A stretch of DNA of 64,000 bases from DATBAX01 sp963762965 (GCA_963762965.1 CAVXME010000001.1:62001-126000); one strand, 5' to 3'. Positions 1 through 9,680 are shown, counted from the first letter of the stretch. Translations and numbers: made by a program. The notes: a model not told the origin generated them from the letters alone.

Positions 1-7
1 CGGAAGA

Positions 8-1369
8 CTAAACCGTCTGCGCTACGGTGCCTCGTTTTTCATACACCGTTTGCAGCGCGGACTCCAGAATGTCGAGGCCCTCATCCATGATCGCGTCTGA
101 AGCTACCAGTGGAACCAACACGCGAATCACGTTGCCGTACGACCCTGCCGTAATGGTGATCAGGCCGTGTTCATAGCAATACTGAGTGATTTGCCTGGTT
201 TCCTCCGGCGCAGGTTCACGCCGGTCGGACGACTTGATCAGCTCAATCGCTTGCATGCCGCCCAAGCCGCGAACGTCTCCGATGATCGACCAGCTTTTCT
301 GCCACTCATGCGCTCGCTTCTGGAAACGGCTTCCGAGTTCATTGGCACGAGCCAGCAGGTTGCCGTGCTCAAACAGATCCAACACCGCCAGCGCCGCCGC
401 GCAAGAAAGAGGATTGCCGGCAAACGTCCCGCCGAGACCTCCGGGGCCGGGTGCGTCCATGATTTCCGCGCGTCCGGTGATGGCGCCGAGCGGCAATCCG
501 CCGCCTAAAGATTTGGCGGTCACCAGAATGTCGGGTTCAATTCCGTAATGTTCGCTTGCGAAAAGCTTGCCGGTGCGGCCAAAGCCGCTCTGGACTTCAT
601 CTGCGATGAACAAAACACCATGCTTGTGGCAAATTTCGATCAACACCCGGAAGAAATCCGGCGGGGGAACGACGAATCCACCTTCGCCAAGCACTGGCTC
701 GGCAATCACGGCGGCCACATCTTCTGAGGCGACTACGCGCTTGAAGGTATCTTCCAAGTGGCGTGCGCAGAACAAATCGCAAGACGGATACTTCAAAGAG
801 TACGAGCAGCGATAGCAATACGCATAGGGAATGCGATAAACCTCGCCGGGGAAAGGTGCGAACCCGGCTTTGTAAGGATGCGTCTTGCTGGTGAGCGCCA
901 GGGACATCATGGTGCGGCCGTGAAAAGCGTCTTCGAATGCGATGATTCCCGAACGACCGGTGTGGGCGCGCGCAATTTTGACCGCGTTCTCCACGGCTTC
1001 CGCGCCGCTGTTTACGAACATAGTTTTCTTGGGAGACTTCCCCGGTGCAACCTGGTTCATACGTTCCGCAAGACGGACATAGCTTTCATACGCCGTGACC
1101 TGTACGCAGGTGTGAAGGAATTTATCCAACTGATCGCGGACGGCTGTCGTCACGGCTTCCTGCCGATGGCCGACGTTGAGACAGCCGATACCTCCGGCAA
1201 AATCGACGTAGCGATTCCCGTCTACATCTTCCAGCCAGGCGTCTTCCGCTTTGGCCACATAGATTGGCGTGGCGTGCGAAAGTCCACGCGGCACTGCCGC
1301 TTCGCGGCGAGCCGCCAGCCCCTTTGACTTGGGGCCCGGAATGTTGGTTTTCAGCTGAATGGTTCCCAT
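8..1369 (-). CDS. gabT: class III aminotransferase, GabT-like (4-aminobutyrate transaminase)
   Basis: PLP-dependent fold-type I aminotransferase of about 453 residues. It is expected to move an amino group from GABA or a related omega-amine to 2-oxoglutarate, giving succinate semialdehyde and glutamate. The PLP lysine is K286 in the TAKSLGGG motif, and the cofactor-pairing aspartate is D257 in FIADEVQSG. A four-cysteine insert (C185, C188, C197, C201) before the EP motif is typical of one GabT subgroup. I chose the ATG at 1369 because GAAGG lies seven bases upstream; a longer frame opens at a TTG inside the preceding gene at 1411. It is the last gene of a leftward operon with an aldehyde dehydrogenase, which fits a transaminase/dehydrogenase pair. 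The substrate is inferred; a diamine or beta-alanine transaminase is possible. Confidence 0.85.
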   Translation of the reverse strand: MGTIQLKTNIPGPKSKGLAARREAAVPRGLSHATPIYVAKAEDAWLEDVDGNRYVDFAGGIGCLNVGHRQEAVTTAVRDQLDKFLHTCVQVTAYESYVRLAERMNQVAPGKSPKKTMFVNSGAEAVENAVKIARAHTGRSGIIAFEDAFHGRTMMSLALTSKTHPYKAGFAPFPGEVYRIPYAYCYRCSYSLKYPSCDLFCARHLEDTFKRVVASEDVAAVIAEPVLGEGGFVVPPPDFFRVLIEICHKHGVLFIADEVQSGFGRTGKLFASEHYGIEPDILVTAKSLGGGLPLGAITGRAEIMDAPGPGGLGGTFAGNPLSCAAALAVLDLFEHGNLLARANELGSRFQKRAHEWQKSWSIIGDVRGLGGMQAIELIKSSDRREPAPEETRQITQYCYEHGLITITAGSYGNVIRVLVPLVASDAIMDEGLDILESALQTVYEKRGTVAQTV

Positions 1370-1397
1370 CTCACGACCTTCACTGTGCTTCCGTATT

Positions 1398-2879
1398 TCA
1401 GTACCAGCCAATGGGCTGTTCGTTCAGATTGATGTGCACCTGCTTGGTTTCAAGATATTCTTCAATGCCCCAGGGTCCGAGTTCGCGTCCAAAGCCAGAT
1501 TGTTTGTACCCACCCCAAGGCGCTTCGACATAAGTGGGCTGCATGTGGTTGACCCAGACAATGCCAGCACGGATCGCCTTCACCGCGCGGAACGCTTTGA
1601 AAATATCACGGGTCCAAATTGCGGCCGCCAGGCCGTAGGGAGAGTCGTTGGCGATTTTGACCGCATCTTTTTCGTCTTCGAAGGGAATGACTGCGGCGAC
1701 CGGGCCGAAAATTTCTTCGCGGGCGATACGGGCACTGTTGTCCAAATCATAAAAAATGGTGGGCTCCACGTAGTAGCCCTTGGCGAACTGTTCAGCGCGT
1801 CCACCACCGGACGCCAGCTTGGCTTCCTTTTTCCCGATCTCCTGATAGGAACGGACGCGATCGTATTGCTCCTTGCTGATCAGTGGGCCCATTTTTGTAT
1901 CGCGATCAAGCGGCGCACCCAGCTTGATCTTCTTGGCCTTCTCCGTCATCGCGTCGACAAATTTCTTGTAAATGGATCTCTGCACTAGAATGCGGCTTCC
2001 TGCCGAGCAGACTTCCCCTTGATTAATAAAGACGCCGAAAAGCGCTCCATCGATGGCAGCTTCGAAATCGGCGTCCGCGAAAAATATGTTGGGCGACTTG
2101 CCGCCGAGTTCAAGCGTGACTCGCTTTACTGTGTCGGCTGCCTGCTTGACGATGATCTTGCCGACAGATCCACTACCCGTGAAAGCGATCTTGTTGACGT
2201 CTGGATGCTGCACCAAAGGTGCGCCACAGGTTTCGCCAAATCCCGTGATGATGTTCACGACTCCCGGCGGTAAGCCCACATCGGTCAGCCAGTTCGCCAT
2301 TTCCAAAGCGGTAAGAGGTGTTTGCTCGGCGGGCTTGAGGATGCAGGTGCAACCTGCGGCCAAAGCGGGGGCAAGTTTCCAGGCCGCCATCAGCAGCGGA
2401 TAGTTCCAAGGAATAATCTGCCCGGCCACGCCGATCGGTTCTTTCAGGGTCAAGCTCAGAGCATTGTCCGGAACCGGATTCACATAACCGAGGACCTTCG
2501 TCGCCAGGCCACCGTAGTATTCAAAGCAGGTCGCAGTGTCCGCTATATCGTATTCCGCCTCGACAATCGGCTTACCGCAGTTACGTGCTTCGAGCTCCGC
2601 CAACATGGTGGCGTTCTGACGAATCTTTTCGGCAAGACGAAACAGAACCCGGCCTCGTTCCTGCGGAGTGGTCGTGCCCCATGGGCCATCGTCAAAAGCA
2701 GCCCGGGCCGCAGCGACAGCACGGTTCACGTCTTCGGCATTCGCATCGGGGACCTGAGCAAACACTTCTTCGGTGGAAGGCTCGTAGACGGGAAATGTTT
2801 TGCCCGAGTTGCCGGCGACCCACTCCCCGTTAATGTAGAGCTGATAAGTTTTGACGTCTGTTTTCACTCCGCCCGGCAT
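1398..2879 (-). CDS. NAD(P)-dependent aldehyde dehydrogenase (BetB/gamma-aminobutyraldehyde type)
   Basis: Aldehyde dehydrogenase of the ALDH superfamily, 493 residues, full length. It oxidises an aldehyde to the acid in the cytoplasm. Catalytic residues visible: N159 (IIPWNY), K182 (LKPAEQ), E257 (LELGG) and nucleophile C291 (QGEVCSAG). The C-terminal stretch EAPWGGYKQSGFGRE is typical of betaine-aldehyde and aminobutyraldehyde dehydrogenases. The ATG is preceded by GAGGGG at good spacing. The gap to the upstream permease is 9 bp, and the downstream aminotransferase starts 28 bp after its stop, so these are one operon. With the two aminotransferases it could oxidise 4-aminobutyraldehyde or succinate semialdehyde. 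The exact substrate cannot be read from sequence. Confidence 0.88.
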   Translation of the reverse strand: MPGGVKTDVKTYQLYINGEWVAGNSGKTFPVYEPSTEEVFAQVPDANAEDVNRAVAAARAAFDDGPWGTTTPQERGRVLFRLAEKIRQNATMLAELEARNCGKPIVEAEYDIADTATCFEYYGGLATKVLGYVNPVPDNALSLTLKEPIGVAGQIIPWNYPLLMAAWKLAPALAAGCTCILKPAEQTPLTALEMANWLTDVGLPPGVVNIITGFGETCGAPLVQHPDVNKIAFTGSGSVGKIIVKQAADTVKRVTLELGGKSPNIFFADADFEAAIDGALFGVFINQGEVCSAGSRILVQRSIYKKFVDAMTEKAKKIKLGAPLDRDTKMGPLISKEQYDRVRSYQEIGKKEAKLASGGGRAEQFAKGYYVEPTIFYDLDNSARIAREEIFGPVAAVIPFEDEKDAVKIANDSPYGLAAAIWTRDIFKAFRAVKAIRAGIVWVNHMQPTYVEAPWGGYKQSGFGRELGPWGIEEYLETKQVHINLNEQPIGWY

Positions 2880-2888
2880 ACGACCCCC

Positions 2889-4322
2889 TCACTCCTGCCA
2901 CACGCTGGCCGCCACTGGTTTGGGCAACTTGTGACGTCCGTAAACAAAAAAGAAAAATGCAGCCAAGCCCACAAAAAAGAGCGTGCCACCAATCATCCAT
3001 GCTTCATAAAGCCAGATGGAAGTAACCTGCTGCGTGGGGAAGAACACTAAAATAATTCCGAGACTGGTGGTGATGAATCCGCTCAGGCCGGCGGCGACCA
3101 GCGTTGTCCGGCTATAGCGTCCACGATGGTCGGGGGTCCCCAAACCAAACTTTAACAACGCCCCGAAAACATAGAGAAAAGGCACCAATTGCAGAACCAC
3201 GGCCAAGGCCAGGAGCTTCTGGAAGGCTTCCTGGACGCCGCCGGACGCCACAAAGTTGATTACCACCAGCACCAGCGAAACTAGGGCTTGGACAATGAGC
3301 GCTATGTAAGGAGTCGCGAATTTGGGATGCACTTTGCCCAGCCAGGACGGCATGTACGAATCCAGCCCGGCCACAAACGGGATTCGTGCGGAACCGCCCA
3401 TCCAGGCTGAACCGATACCCGCAATCGACAAGCTCAACATCACCGCAAAGGGAATGACAATCCAGAACATGTCGACGCTTCCCGCCATGTGACTCACGGC
3501 CTGCATGATGCCTTGCAATACGCTGATATCGTTTTTATTCACCGCGATGAGCAGAGTCAGCGTGGCTCCAATATAGAACAGGCCTGAGATCATGCCTCCC
3601 CAGGCAACTGCTCCGGGAAGAGTACGTTTCGGATCGCGTATCTCATCTCCCATGACCGACGCCAGTTCGAGCCCTACCAGCCCAAAACAAATCACACCAA
3701 AAGAATTGAGTACGAACCGGGGATTGGCAGGAATGCGGAAATCCGCCGCGGTAATCGTCGTTCCGTACTGCAAGAAAATTGTCAGTCCCAGCCCAATCAG
3801 AACGGCGGCGGCAATTCCGGTACCAATCGCTCCCAGGTTATTAAGCCACTTGCCGACACCCAATCCAACGATGTTGAGAATGGTCAGCAGCGCCAACAGG
3901 ATTGTTGAGGTCATCAGAGCGAACGTCTTGTTGTCCGCCAATCCCTGATGGCCGGGACCGAGTACAAACACTGAAACGCCGACAAAGTACAGCATCACGG
4001 TCGGCACATACAGCATGTTGTTGGTCCAGTAGCACCAGCCGGAAAGAAATCCGTGGAAGTCGCCGAAAACTTCCTTGGCCCAAAGATAGACGCCGCCTTC
4101 TCCGGGATAACGGTGGGCCAATTCGATGACGGCAATGCCCTGCGGCCAGAAGAAAAGCACCAGAGAAACGAGCCACAACCAAACGGTTACGCCGCCGTTG
4201 GCCGCGATCGACGGCACCACGTTCAGGTTGAACACCGCGACCACGAACAGCAATACGAGATCGCGGCGGCCCAAAACCCGCTTCAGGTGGGGCTTGCTGA
4301 GACTAGATTGGCTACTCGGCAA
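2889..4322 (-). CDS. APC-superfamily amino acid permease
   Basis: Inner-membrane amino acid/amine transporter, 477 residues, about 12 hydrophobic segments. The N-terminal region has an early helix with the helix-breaking NGG near residue 43 and the segment PGEGGVYLWAKEVFG after TM2, as in APC transporters. The start is a TTG at 4322 with GAGAGG upstream; no upstream ATG in frame is credible. It lies 30 bp after the GSAM-like aminotransferase and 9 bp before the aldehyde dehydrogenase, so co-transcription is very likely and it probably imports the substrate of this pathway. Which amino acid or amine it carries is unknown. Confidence 0.85.
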   Translation of the reverse strand: MPSSQSSLSKPHLKRVLGRRDLVLLFVVAVFNLNVVPSIAANGGVTVWLWLVSLVLFFWPQGIAVIELAHRYPGEGGVYLWAKEVFGDFHGFLSGWCYWTNNMLYVPTVMLYFVGVSVFVLGPGHQGLADNKTFALMTSTILLALLTILNIVGLGVGKWLNNLGAIGTGIAAAVLIGLGLTIFLQYGTTITAADFRIPANPRFVLNSFGVICFGLVGLELASVMGDEIRDPKRTLPGAVAWGGMISGLFYIGATLTLLIAVNKNDISVLQGIMQAVSHMAGSVDMFWIVIPFAVMLSLSIAGIGSAWMGGSARIPFVAGLDSYMPSWLGKVHPKFATPYIALIVQALVSLVLVVINFVASGGVQEAFQKLLALAVVLQLVPFLYVFGALLKFGLGTPDHRGRYSRTTLVAAGLSGFITTSLGIILVFFPTQQVTSIWLYEAWMIGGTLFFVGLAAFFFFVYGRHKLPKPVAASVWQE

Positions 4323-4352
4323 AATTGCCTCTCCCCGGCTCTCTTGAATTTC

Positions 4353-5729
4353 CTAGTGCGCGACCGCGACCGGCTCGGGACTTTCTTGTTGCACCTTGGC
4401 CAATGCAGGCGCCACATCTTCGAACGCCGCCAGATGCTTTTCGATATCGGCTTCGGTGTGCTGGACAGAAATCGTCCACTGCTCGTCCCACCAATAAGGC
4501 TGCGGCATCACGCCACGGTTCACCATGCCAAACCAATAGAGCCGCCACAGATCGATATCGATCTTTTCCCAGTCGCGATAGCTTTGGATTTCTTTGGGAT
4601 AGAACATCAACGCACCATTCGCGCCGGCGCTCACCACGTAGGCCTTCAACCCAACCTTCGCCACTGTTTTGCGATATCCTTCCGTGAGTTTGGCGCCGAG
4701 CTTATCAACGTGAGCGTAGTTTTCGCGGGTGAGCACTTCGCGGAAGGTTGCCAGGCCAGCCGCCATCGAGACTGGATTGGTGTTGTAGGTCCCGCCGTGA
4801 AAAACCTTGTGGTCTGAGATGAGGCCCATCACGGCTTTGCTGGTGCCGAACGCAGCCAGCGGAAATCCGCCGCCGATGGATTTGGCCAGGCAGATCATGT
4901 CGGGTTTTACTCCGAAGTATTCCGACGCTCCACCCCATCCCAGTTTCGCGCCTGTTTTCACTTCATCGAAAATCAGCAAGGCGCCGTTTTTCGTGGCGAT
5001 CTCTCGCAATCCTTCAAGGAAGCCCGCTTTGGGCATGCAAAGCCCGACATTCATCAAAATTGGTTCGAGGATGATTGCGGCGATCTGCCCAGGAAATTGC
5101 TTGAAGCGATTTTCCACGCTGGCCAGATCATTGAAGGTGGCAATGGTCACGTTCTCGATGCTGGCCTTGGGCACGCCAAGACCGCCCGGCACAGACGTCG
5201 GAGCGTTGACGTCTCCGTAATCCGGCGCGTGAGGCTTGACGCTGACCAGCGCCGCATCATGCAGTCCGTGATAAGCGCCTTCAAATTTGAGAATCTTGTC
5301 CCGTCCAGTGGCAGCCCGCGCCAAGCGCACGGAATGCATGGTAGCTTCGGTGCCGCTGTTTCCGAAGCGGACCATTTCCACGGGAAACCGGTCGCAGATC
5401 TCTTCCGCCAGTTCCCATTCCATGTCATGCGGCATGCCGTACATGGTGCCTGTGGACAGCCGCTTTTCGACGGCTTTCATTACCGCTGGATGGCAATGTC
5501 CGGCCATGAGCGCGCCAAAAGTCAGGTTGTGATCGAGATAGTCGTTGCCATCAAGATCGCGGAAATGCGATCCGCTGGCTTCCTTCACAAAGATTGGCCA
5601 GGGGTCATAAGCGCGGTAGTTGCTGGCGACTCCGAGAGGAATGCGTTTGAGGTTCTTCTTGTGGGCGGCGGCGGATTTCGGCGTGCGCCGCTCGTAAGTA
5701 TCGAGCTCCTTTTGCAATTCGGGGTACAT
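4353..5729 (-). CDS. class III aminotransferase of the glutamate-1-semialdehyde aminomutase family
   Basis: PLP enzyme of 458 residues, closest in motifs to glutamate-1-semialdehyde 2,1-aminomutase (NSGTEATMHSVRLARAATGR, then KFEGAYHG). PLP lysine K283 sits in LAKSIGGGFP and the conserved aspartate D255 in IFDEVKTG. GGAG lies six bases before the ATG. The genome context argues against a haem role: it lies between a TonB receptor and a permease in an operon with GabT-like and aldehyde dehydrogenase genes. Many such paralogues act as aminotransferases or aminomutases on other amino acids. I therefore give no gene symbol. It is probably the first step, or an isomerising step, of the local catabolic pathway. 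Confidence 0.82.
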   Translation of the reverse strand: MYPELQKELDTYERRTPKSAAAHKKNLKRIPLGVASNYRAYDPWPIFVKEASGSHFRDLDGNDYLDHNLTFGALMAGHCHPAVMKAVEKRLSTGTMYGMPHDMEWELAEEICDRFPVEMVRFGNSGTEATMHSVRLARAATGRDKILKFEGAYHGLHDAALVSVKPHAPDYGDVNAPTSVPGGLGVPKASIENVTIATFNDLASVENRFKQFPGQIAAIILEPILMNVGLCMPKAGFLEGLREIATKNGALLIFDEVKTGAKLGWGGASEYFGVKPDMICLAKSIGGGFPLAAFGTSKAVMGLISDHKVFHGGTYNTNPVSMAAGLATFREVLTRENYAHVDKLGAKLTEGYRKTVAKVGLKAYVVSAGANGALMFYPKEIQSYRDWEKIDIDLWRLYWFGMVNRGVMPQPYWWDEQWTISVQHTEADIEKHLAAFEDVAPALAKVQQESPEPVAVAH

Positions 5730-5808
5730 CCTGGTCTCCGGGAAATCTCAGGCCGGTTAACGGCCATTAGAGTAGACAAGGGCGGCCAAAGCCGCCCCAG
5801 GCTTGGAA

Positions 5809-8800
5809 CTAGAAGAACAGCTTCAAAGCAAATTGTACTTCACGAGGATCACCAGCCGTGGTGATTTCACCGAACTGGGATCCATCTGAGAAGCCGCCGT
5901 CCGGGTTCGAGAAGTTGGTATGGTTGAATACATTGAAGATCTCGGCTCGGAACTGCAAATACTTGCTTTCCGTCAGGTTAATCTGCTTGTGGACCGAGAA
6001 GTCCCAATCATCCAACCCTGGACCGCAACAAATGGTCCGTTGGGTGCCGATGTTAAATTGTCCTGGGGCTGGATCGGCAAAGGTCGCAGGATTGAAATAA
6101 TAATTGCCATTCTTCCTGGGATCGAGTCTCTTGAAGGGCAAGACTTGCTGCGGCGCTTCCGTTCCCAGGAAGAACAGACTGCTGATCAGTTCGGTATCAT
6201 CCTCAGTGTTCAGGCGAATGGGAAATCCGCTCTGGAACTCGGTAATCCCCGAAACCGACCAATCATTGACCAGCCTGCCCAGCATTCCCGAGTGCTTGGG
6301 TATGGGAAGGTCCCAACTATAACTGATCACGAAGCGCTGTTTGGAATTAAACAGGGAGAGTGCGCGGCTGGCGCGGAAGTTAAAAGGATTCAGGCTCTCT
6401 TCGAAGGTTGAGCCGTCGTCAATCGACTTGCTGAGCGTATACGCCGCCTGGAATTGCAGGCCAGCAGAAAATCGCTTTTCGAGCATCGCCTGGAACGAGT
6501 TGTAATTCGATCCGGCAATCGTATCTTCAGCGAAGATGTCAGTAAATACAGGGATGCCATCCAGGGGACAACCCGTGCCCGTAAAGGGATTGCAATTTGG
6601 CGAAGAGTAAGGCCGCAAGCCGACCAGCTCCAACCCATTGAGTGAGGTGCCGGCGGGTATGACCGTGGGACCATTCGGACCGTAGGGAAGATGGAAGCCT
6701 CCAGCGGGAGCAACGTCACCGGGACCAAAGTTGAATTCAACGTCCTCCCCGTAGGGGCCGCATGTGCCCGCGCCCTGCACCGCATTAATATCCAGGCAGG
6801 TTTGAGGATTCGATGGGTTAATGTCATGGGTGGCCAACAAACGGTGCCCCTGCGAACCCACGTAGCCAAGCTGCAACATGGTGTCCTTGCTCAGCTGCCG
6901 CTGAATGGTCAAGTTGTATTGGGCGGTATATTGCGTCCGCAGGTGCGGTTGAAATTCTCCATAGAGGAGAATCGGGCGGAAGACGGACAAGTCAACCGGC
7001 TGGCCGCGAGGTGGACTTAGGATTCCGGTGAAAGGGTTCGGACTCACCGCGCCCTGTTGGCTGACGAAGGGTGTGTTGAAGAAAGTTTCAGACAATGAAG
7101 AACTGCCGCCGAAGGGTGGCTCCGCCCCGAACTGCGCCAGCACCAGCTCTTCGATGGGATTGTAAAACAGTCCCCAGCCGGCGCGTATGCTGGTCGCGCC
7201 GTTGTTGCCGAATAGTTTTCCCAGCAAGCCGTCTTTGTAATTTGGACTGTAGGCCAAACCGACGCGCGGTGCAAAAGCTTTGTAGTAAGTGGACGTCATA
7301 CCCGGAGGAACTCCCTTGTCACCGGGCACGACCAACCCGGTCGGGCAAGCCCCTTGATCTGCCGCACTGCATGGATAAATCGTGCTGGTTTGGCCGGGGC
7401 GGAAGGTTTCCACATGTTGGGCGATGTCTGTGGGCGGGGTATTAAGCTCGTAACGAAGCCCATAGTTTAGGGTCAGGTTAGGTTTAATCTTCCAGCTGTC
7501 CTGTGCGAAGGGGTAGAACGAGCTGCCGCGCACATCCTCGCGCTGGCCTGACCCCTGGGTATAGTTGTCGGCCAGACCCAAAAGGTATTCTGCATAAGCG
7601 TTGCCGGTTGTAACGCCGTCGCCACTGATGATCGCATTCCCGCCGCTCTCATCGAAGGTGTACTCGCCATTGACGTCGAAGTAGTAGTACTGGTCAAAAC
7701 GGGCGCGGCGGATGTCTATACCAAACTTCACGGTGTGGTTACCCTTGACCCAACTAAGGCTATCGGACCACTGGAAACTATTTCCGACTTGAGGGAGCAC
7801 GCCTTCCCAGTTGTTGCCGATCGCTGCCCCACCGGAGACGTTAATGTAAGGAAGTCCAGTCTGGGTTGGCGGCAGCCCGGTGGTGATCCCGTACATCGGA
7901 TTAGTCCCGAGTTGCCCCACAAGTGAGTTTGGCCCGCTGTTGGAATCAGATGTACCGGTGAAGCAAAACGTTGTTGCCGGACCAGTGCATGATGCAGTCA
8001 CTGCATTTGTATTGGCAGGTTGCAGGAATCCCAGTTGCCCTTCCCGCATGTAGGTAAAGTGCGCCTCGTTGATCAAGGCATTATTGATGGTCCAGGTGTG
8101 GCTGAGATTCCATTGCTGGTTGCGGGAGTTGTTGAAGTTTCCGAAACCGGGAACGTTGGCTCCTGATTCTTCAAAAGTGTTGTATGGCAAGAACTTCGCG
8201 ATGTCGGTGAAGTAGTAGTAGGCAGTGAAGTTCTGATGGTCGTTAATTTTGTGGTCGAAACGAACCGTGAACTGATGTTCGTTGTCAGTACCGGTCACCA
8301 CCGCTTCATATTGACCTGGCCCGGCGTTCTCGGCTGGCATGAAACGTTGCAAGTTTGCTGCAACCGGATCCTGACAGTCGGTGGGAATGACGTTGGTTGG
8401 GAAAATATCCGTCCACAGAACGCCGGCAGCAGGCGTCGTGCCGCCGAGCCCGGTAATCGCCGCCGTACACCCCGGTCGCCCGTTTAATACATCAGCAACG
8501 AACTGATCATTGATCCCGTTGGGTGCGTTGTTGTTAGGATTAACTGTGGTAACCCCAAAACCCCCAGTGTCATTAAAGTCACCGCCTCTTTCGGGGGTAG
8601 TGGGCACATTCACCAGTGCACCCGGTTGTCCTTGCCGGACGCGGCGGGCCTCGTACGAAACAAAGAAGAACGTGCGGTCTTTCTTGACTGGACCCCCAAA
8701 TGTCCCGCCGAATTGGTTCTGGTTCAGCTGGGGTTTACTGGTGTCGGGGAATCCGGTCGAATCCAAAACCGTGTTGCGAAAATATTCATATAAATTGCCA

Positions 8801-9576
8801 TGAAAGTTGTTGGTACCGGACTTAGTAATCACGTTCACCACAGATCCTGAATTGCGCCCGTATTCGGCGTCGAAAGTGTTGGTGATTACGCGAAACTCCT
8901 CGATGCTGTCCGGCGTGGGCTGGACCGTGGGAAGATTGGCGAACTGGTCGTTGGCGTCGCCGCCGTTCACGCTGAAATTGTTCGATCGGGTGCGGCCTCC
9001 GTTTACCGAGACCGAGCCGGCGTCGTCCGAGCCAAAGAACAAGCTGCCGCTCGAGCCCAACTGCGATTGCACTCCCGGCTGGAGTTGCAGGAACTGGTAG
9101 GTGTCCCGAGTGTTCAAAGGCAATTCGTTCACCGAGCGGTCGTTAATGACAGCACCGAGCTGTGTACTGGTGGTGTCCACCTGGGGAGCTTCTCCGGTGA
9201 CCTCGACAACTTCCTGCTGCGCCCCGATCTGCAATGTCGAATTCAGGGTCAACACCTGATTGACGTCGAGGATCACGTCCTTCTGCACATTCTTCTTGAA
9301 TCCCGTCAGCTCAAACTCCACCCGATAGGTGCCCGGCACCACTTCCACAAAGTTGTAGTCTCCGCTGTCATTCGTCATGGCGGTACGGGCAACTCCGGTC
9401 GCCTGATTCGTCAGCGTAATCTTCACCCCGGTAAGAACCGCTTCCGTGGGATCGGCAACCCGGCCGAGAATTCGTCCGCCAGTGCTCTGGCCGAGCGAGG
9501 GGATTGCCAGTATGGCGAGGAGGCTAAAAACAACCAGACAGAAGGCCAAGGAACAGCGCCGCATCGAGGAATGCAT
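5809..9576 (-). CDS. TonB-dependent receptor with carboxypeptidase-regulatory domain (Oar-like)
   Basis: Outer-membrane protein of 1255 residues. A signal peptide ends near residue 30 (...AIPSLGQ). Residues 31-115 form a carboxypeptidase-regulatory-like beta-sandwich (GRILGRVADPTEAVLTGVKI). A plug domain follows to about 230, with the SVNGGRTRSNNFSVNGGDAN segment, then a long beta-barrel ending in a C-terminal phenylalanine (ALKLFF). The ATG has a near-perfect GGAGGT five bases upstream. The next gene begins 79 bp after its stop. It heads the leftward operon, so it may bring peptides or another nitrogen-rich substrate across the outer membrane for the permease and aminotransferases; that link is inference. 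Such Oar-like receptors are abundant in Acidobacteriota and their ligands are mostly unknown. Confidence 0.9.
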   Translation of the reverse strand: MHSSMRRCSLAFCLVVFSLLAILAIPSLGQSTGGRILGRVADPTEAVLTGVKITLTNQATGVARTAMTNDSGDYNFVEVVPGTYRVEFELTGFKKNVQKDVILDVNQVLTLNSTLQIGAQQEVVEVTGEAPQVDTTSTQLGAVINDRSVNELPLNTRDTYQFLQLQPGVQSQLGSSGSLFFGSDDAGSVSVNGGRTRSNNFSVNGGDANDQFANLPTVQPTPDSIEEFRVITNTFDAEYGRNSGSVVNVITKSGTNNFHGNLYEYFRNTVLDSTGFPDTSKPQLNQNQFGGTFGGPVKKDRTFFFVSYEARRVRQGQPGALVNVPTTPERGGDFNDTGGFGVTTVNPNNNAPNGINDQFVADVLNGRPGCTAAITGLGGTTPAAGVLWTDIFPTNVIPTDCQDPVAANLQRFMPAENAGPGQYEAVVTGTDNEHQFTVRFDHKINDHQNFTAYYYFTDIAKFLPYNTFEESGANVPGFGNFNNSRNQQWNLSHTWTINNALINEAHFTYMREGQLGFLQPANTNAVTASCTGPATTFCFTGTSDSNSGPNSLVGQLGTNPMYGITTGLPPTQTGLPYINVSGGAAIGNNWEGVLPQVGNSFQWSDSLSWVKGNHTVKFGIDIRRARFDQYYYFDVNGEYTFDESGGNAIISGDGVTTGNAYAEYLLGLADNYTQGSGQREDVRGSSFYPFAQDSWKIKPNLTLNYGLRYELNTPPTDIAQHVETFRPGQTSTIYPCSAADQGACPTGLVVPGDKGVPPGMTSTYYKAFAPRVGLAYSPNYKDGLLGKLFGNNGATSIRAGWGLFYNPIEELVLAQFGAEPPFGGSSSLSETFFNTPFVSQQGAVSPNPFTGILSPPRGQPVDLSVFRPILLYGEFQPHLRTQYTAQYNLTIQRQLSKDTMLQLGYVGSQGHRLLATHDINPSNPQTCLDINAVQGAGTCGPYGEDVEFNFGPGDVAPAGGFHLPYGPNGPTVIPAGTSLNGLELVGLRPYSSPNCNPFTGTGCPLDGIPVFTDIFAEDTIAGSNYNSFQAMLEKRFSAGLQFQAAYTLSKSIDDGSTFEESLNPFNFRASRALSLFNSKQRFVISYSWDLPIPKHSGMLGRLVNDWSVSGITEFQSGFPIRLNTEDDTELISSLFFLGTEAPQQVLPFKRLDPRKNGNYYFNPATFADPAPGQFNIGTQRTICCGPGLDDWDFSVHKQINLTESKYLQFRAEIFNVFNHTNFSNPDGGFSDGSQFGEITTAGDPREVQFALKLFF

Positions 9577-9616
9577 GGACTACCTCCGGGGAGTGGAAGT
9601 TTGAAATAACGGCATC

Positions 9617-9655
9617 TTGCGCATCGGGTAAACCTTGCTATAATCCCGCAAGGTT
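9617..9655 (+). promoter_or_regulatory. sigma70-type promoter with palindromic operator over the -10 box (regulator gene)
   Basis: TTGCGC at 9617-9622, then 16 bp, then a perfect TATAAT at 9639-9644. The -10 is enclosed by a perfect inverted repeat: AACCTTGC at 9631-9638 and GCAAGGTT at 9648-9655, nine bases apart. Transcription would start near 9651, about 85 bases before the regulator ATG. The same arrangement recurs at 12624-12662. Occupancy would cover the -10 and start site, which suggests repression, probably autoregulation by the adjacent MerR/XRE/cupin protein. Confidence 0.75.
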
Positions 9656-9663
9656 ATGGGGCG

Positions 9664-9680
9664 AGTCAACATACTGTCAA
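9664..9680 (-). promoter_or_regulatory. candidate -35 region for the leftward TonB-receptor operon
   Basis: On the minus strand a consensus TTGACA (9675-9680) and a TTGACT (9664-9669) face the receptor gene. Matching -10 hexamers at 16-20 bp are weak (CATAAC, or ATTATA inside the palindrome at 9631-9655). The palindrome would lie within this promoter too, so one site could control both directions. The -10 assignment is uncertain. Confidence 0.35.

Noticed and set aside
758..1327. 189-codon plus-strand frame opposite the GabT-like gene
   Set aside because: Antisense shadow: the minus-strand frame has full aminotransferase motifs; this one has none.
4353..5729. hemL (haem pathway glutamate-1-semialdehyde aminomutase)
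   Set aside because: Motifs fit the family, but the operon is catabolic and transport related, so the haem role was not accepted.
4053..5864. Two plus-strand frames of about 255 codons
   Set aside because: Both are antisense to the permease and GSAM-like genes; compositional artefact of GC-rich codons.
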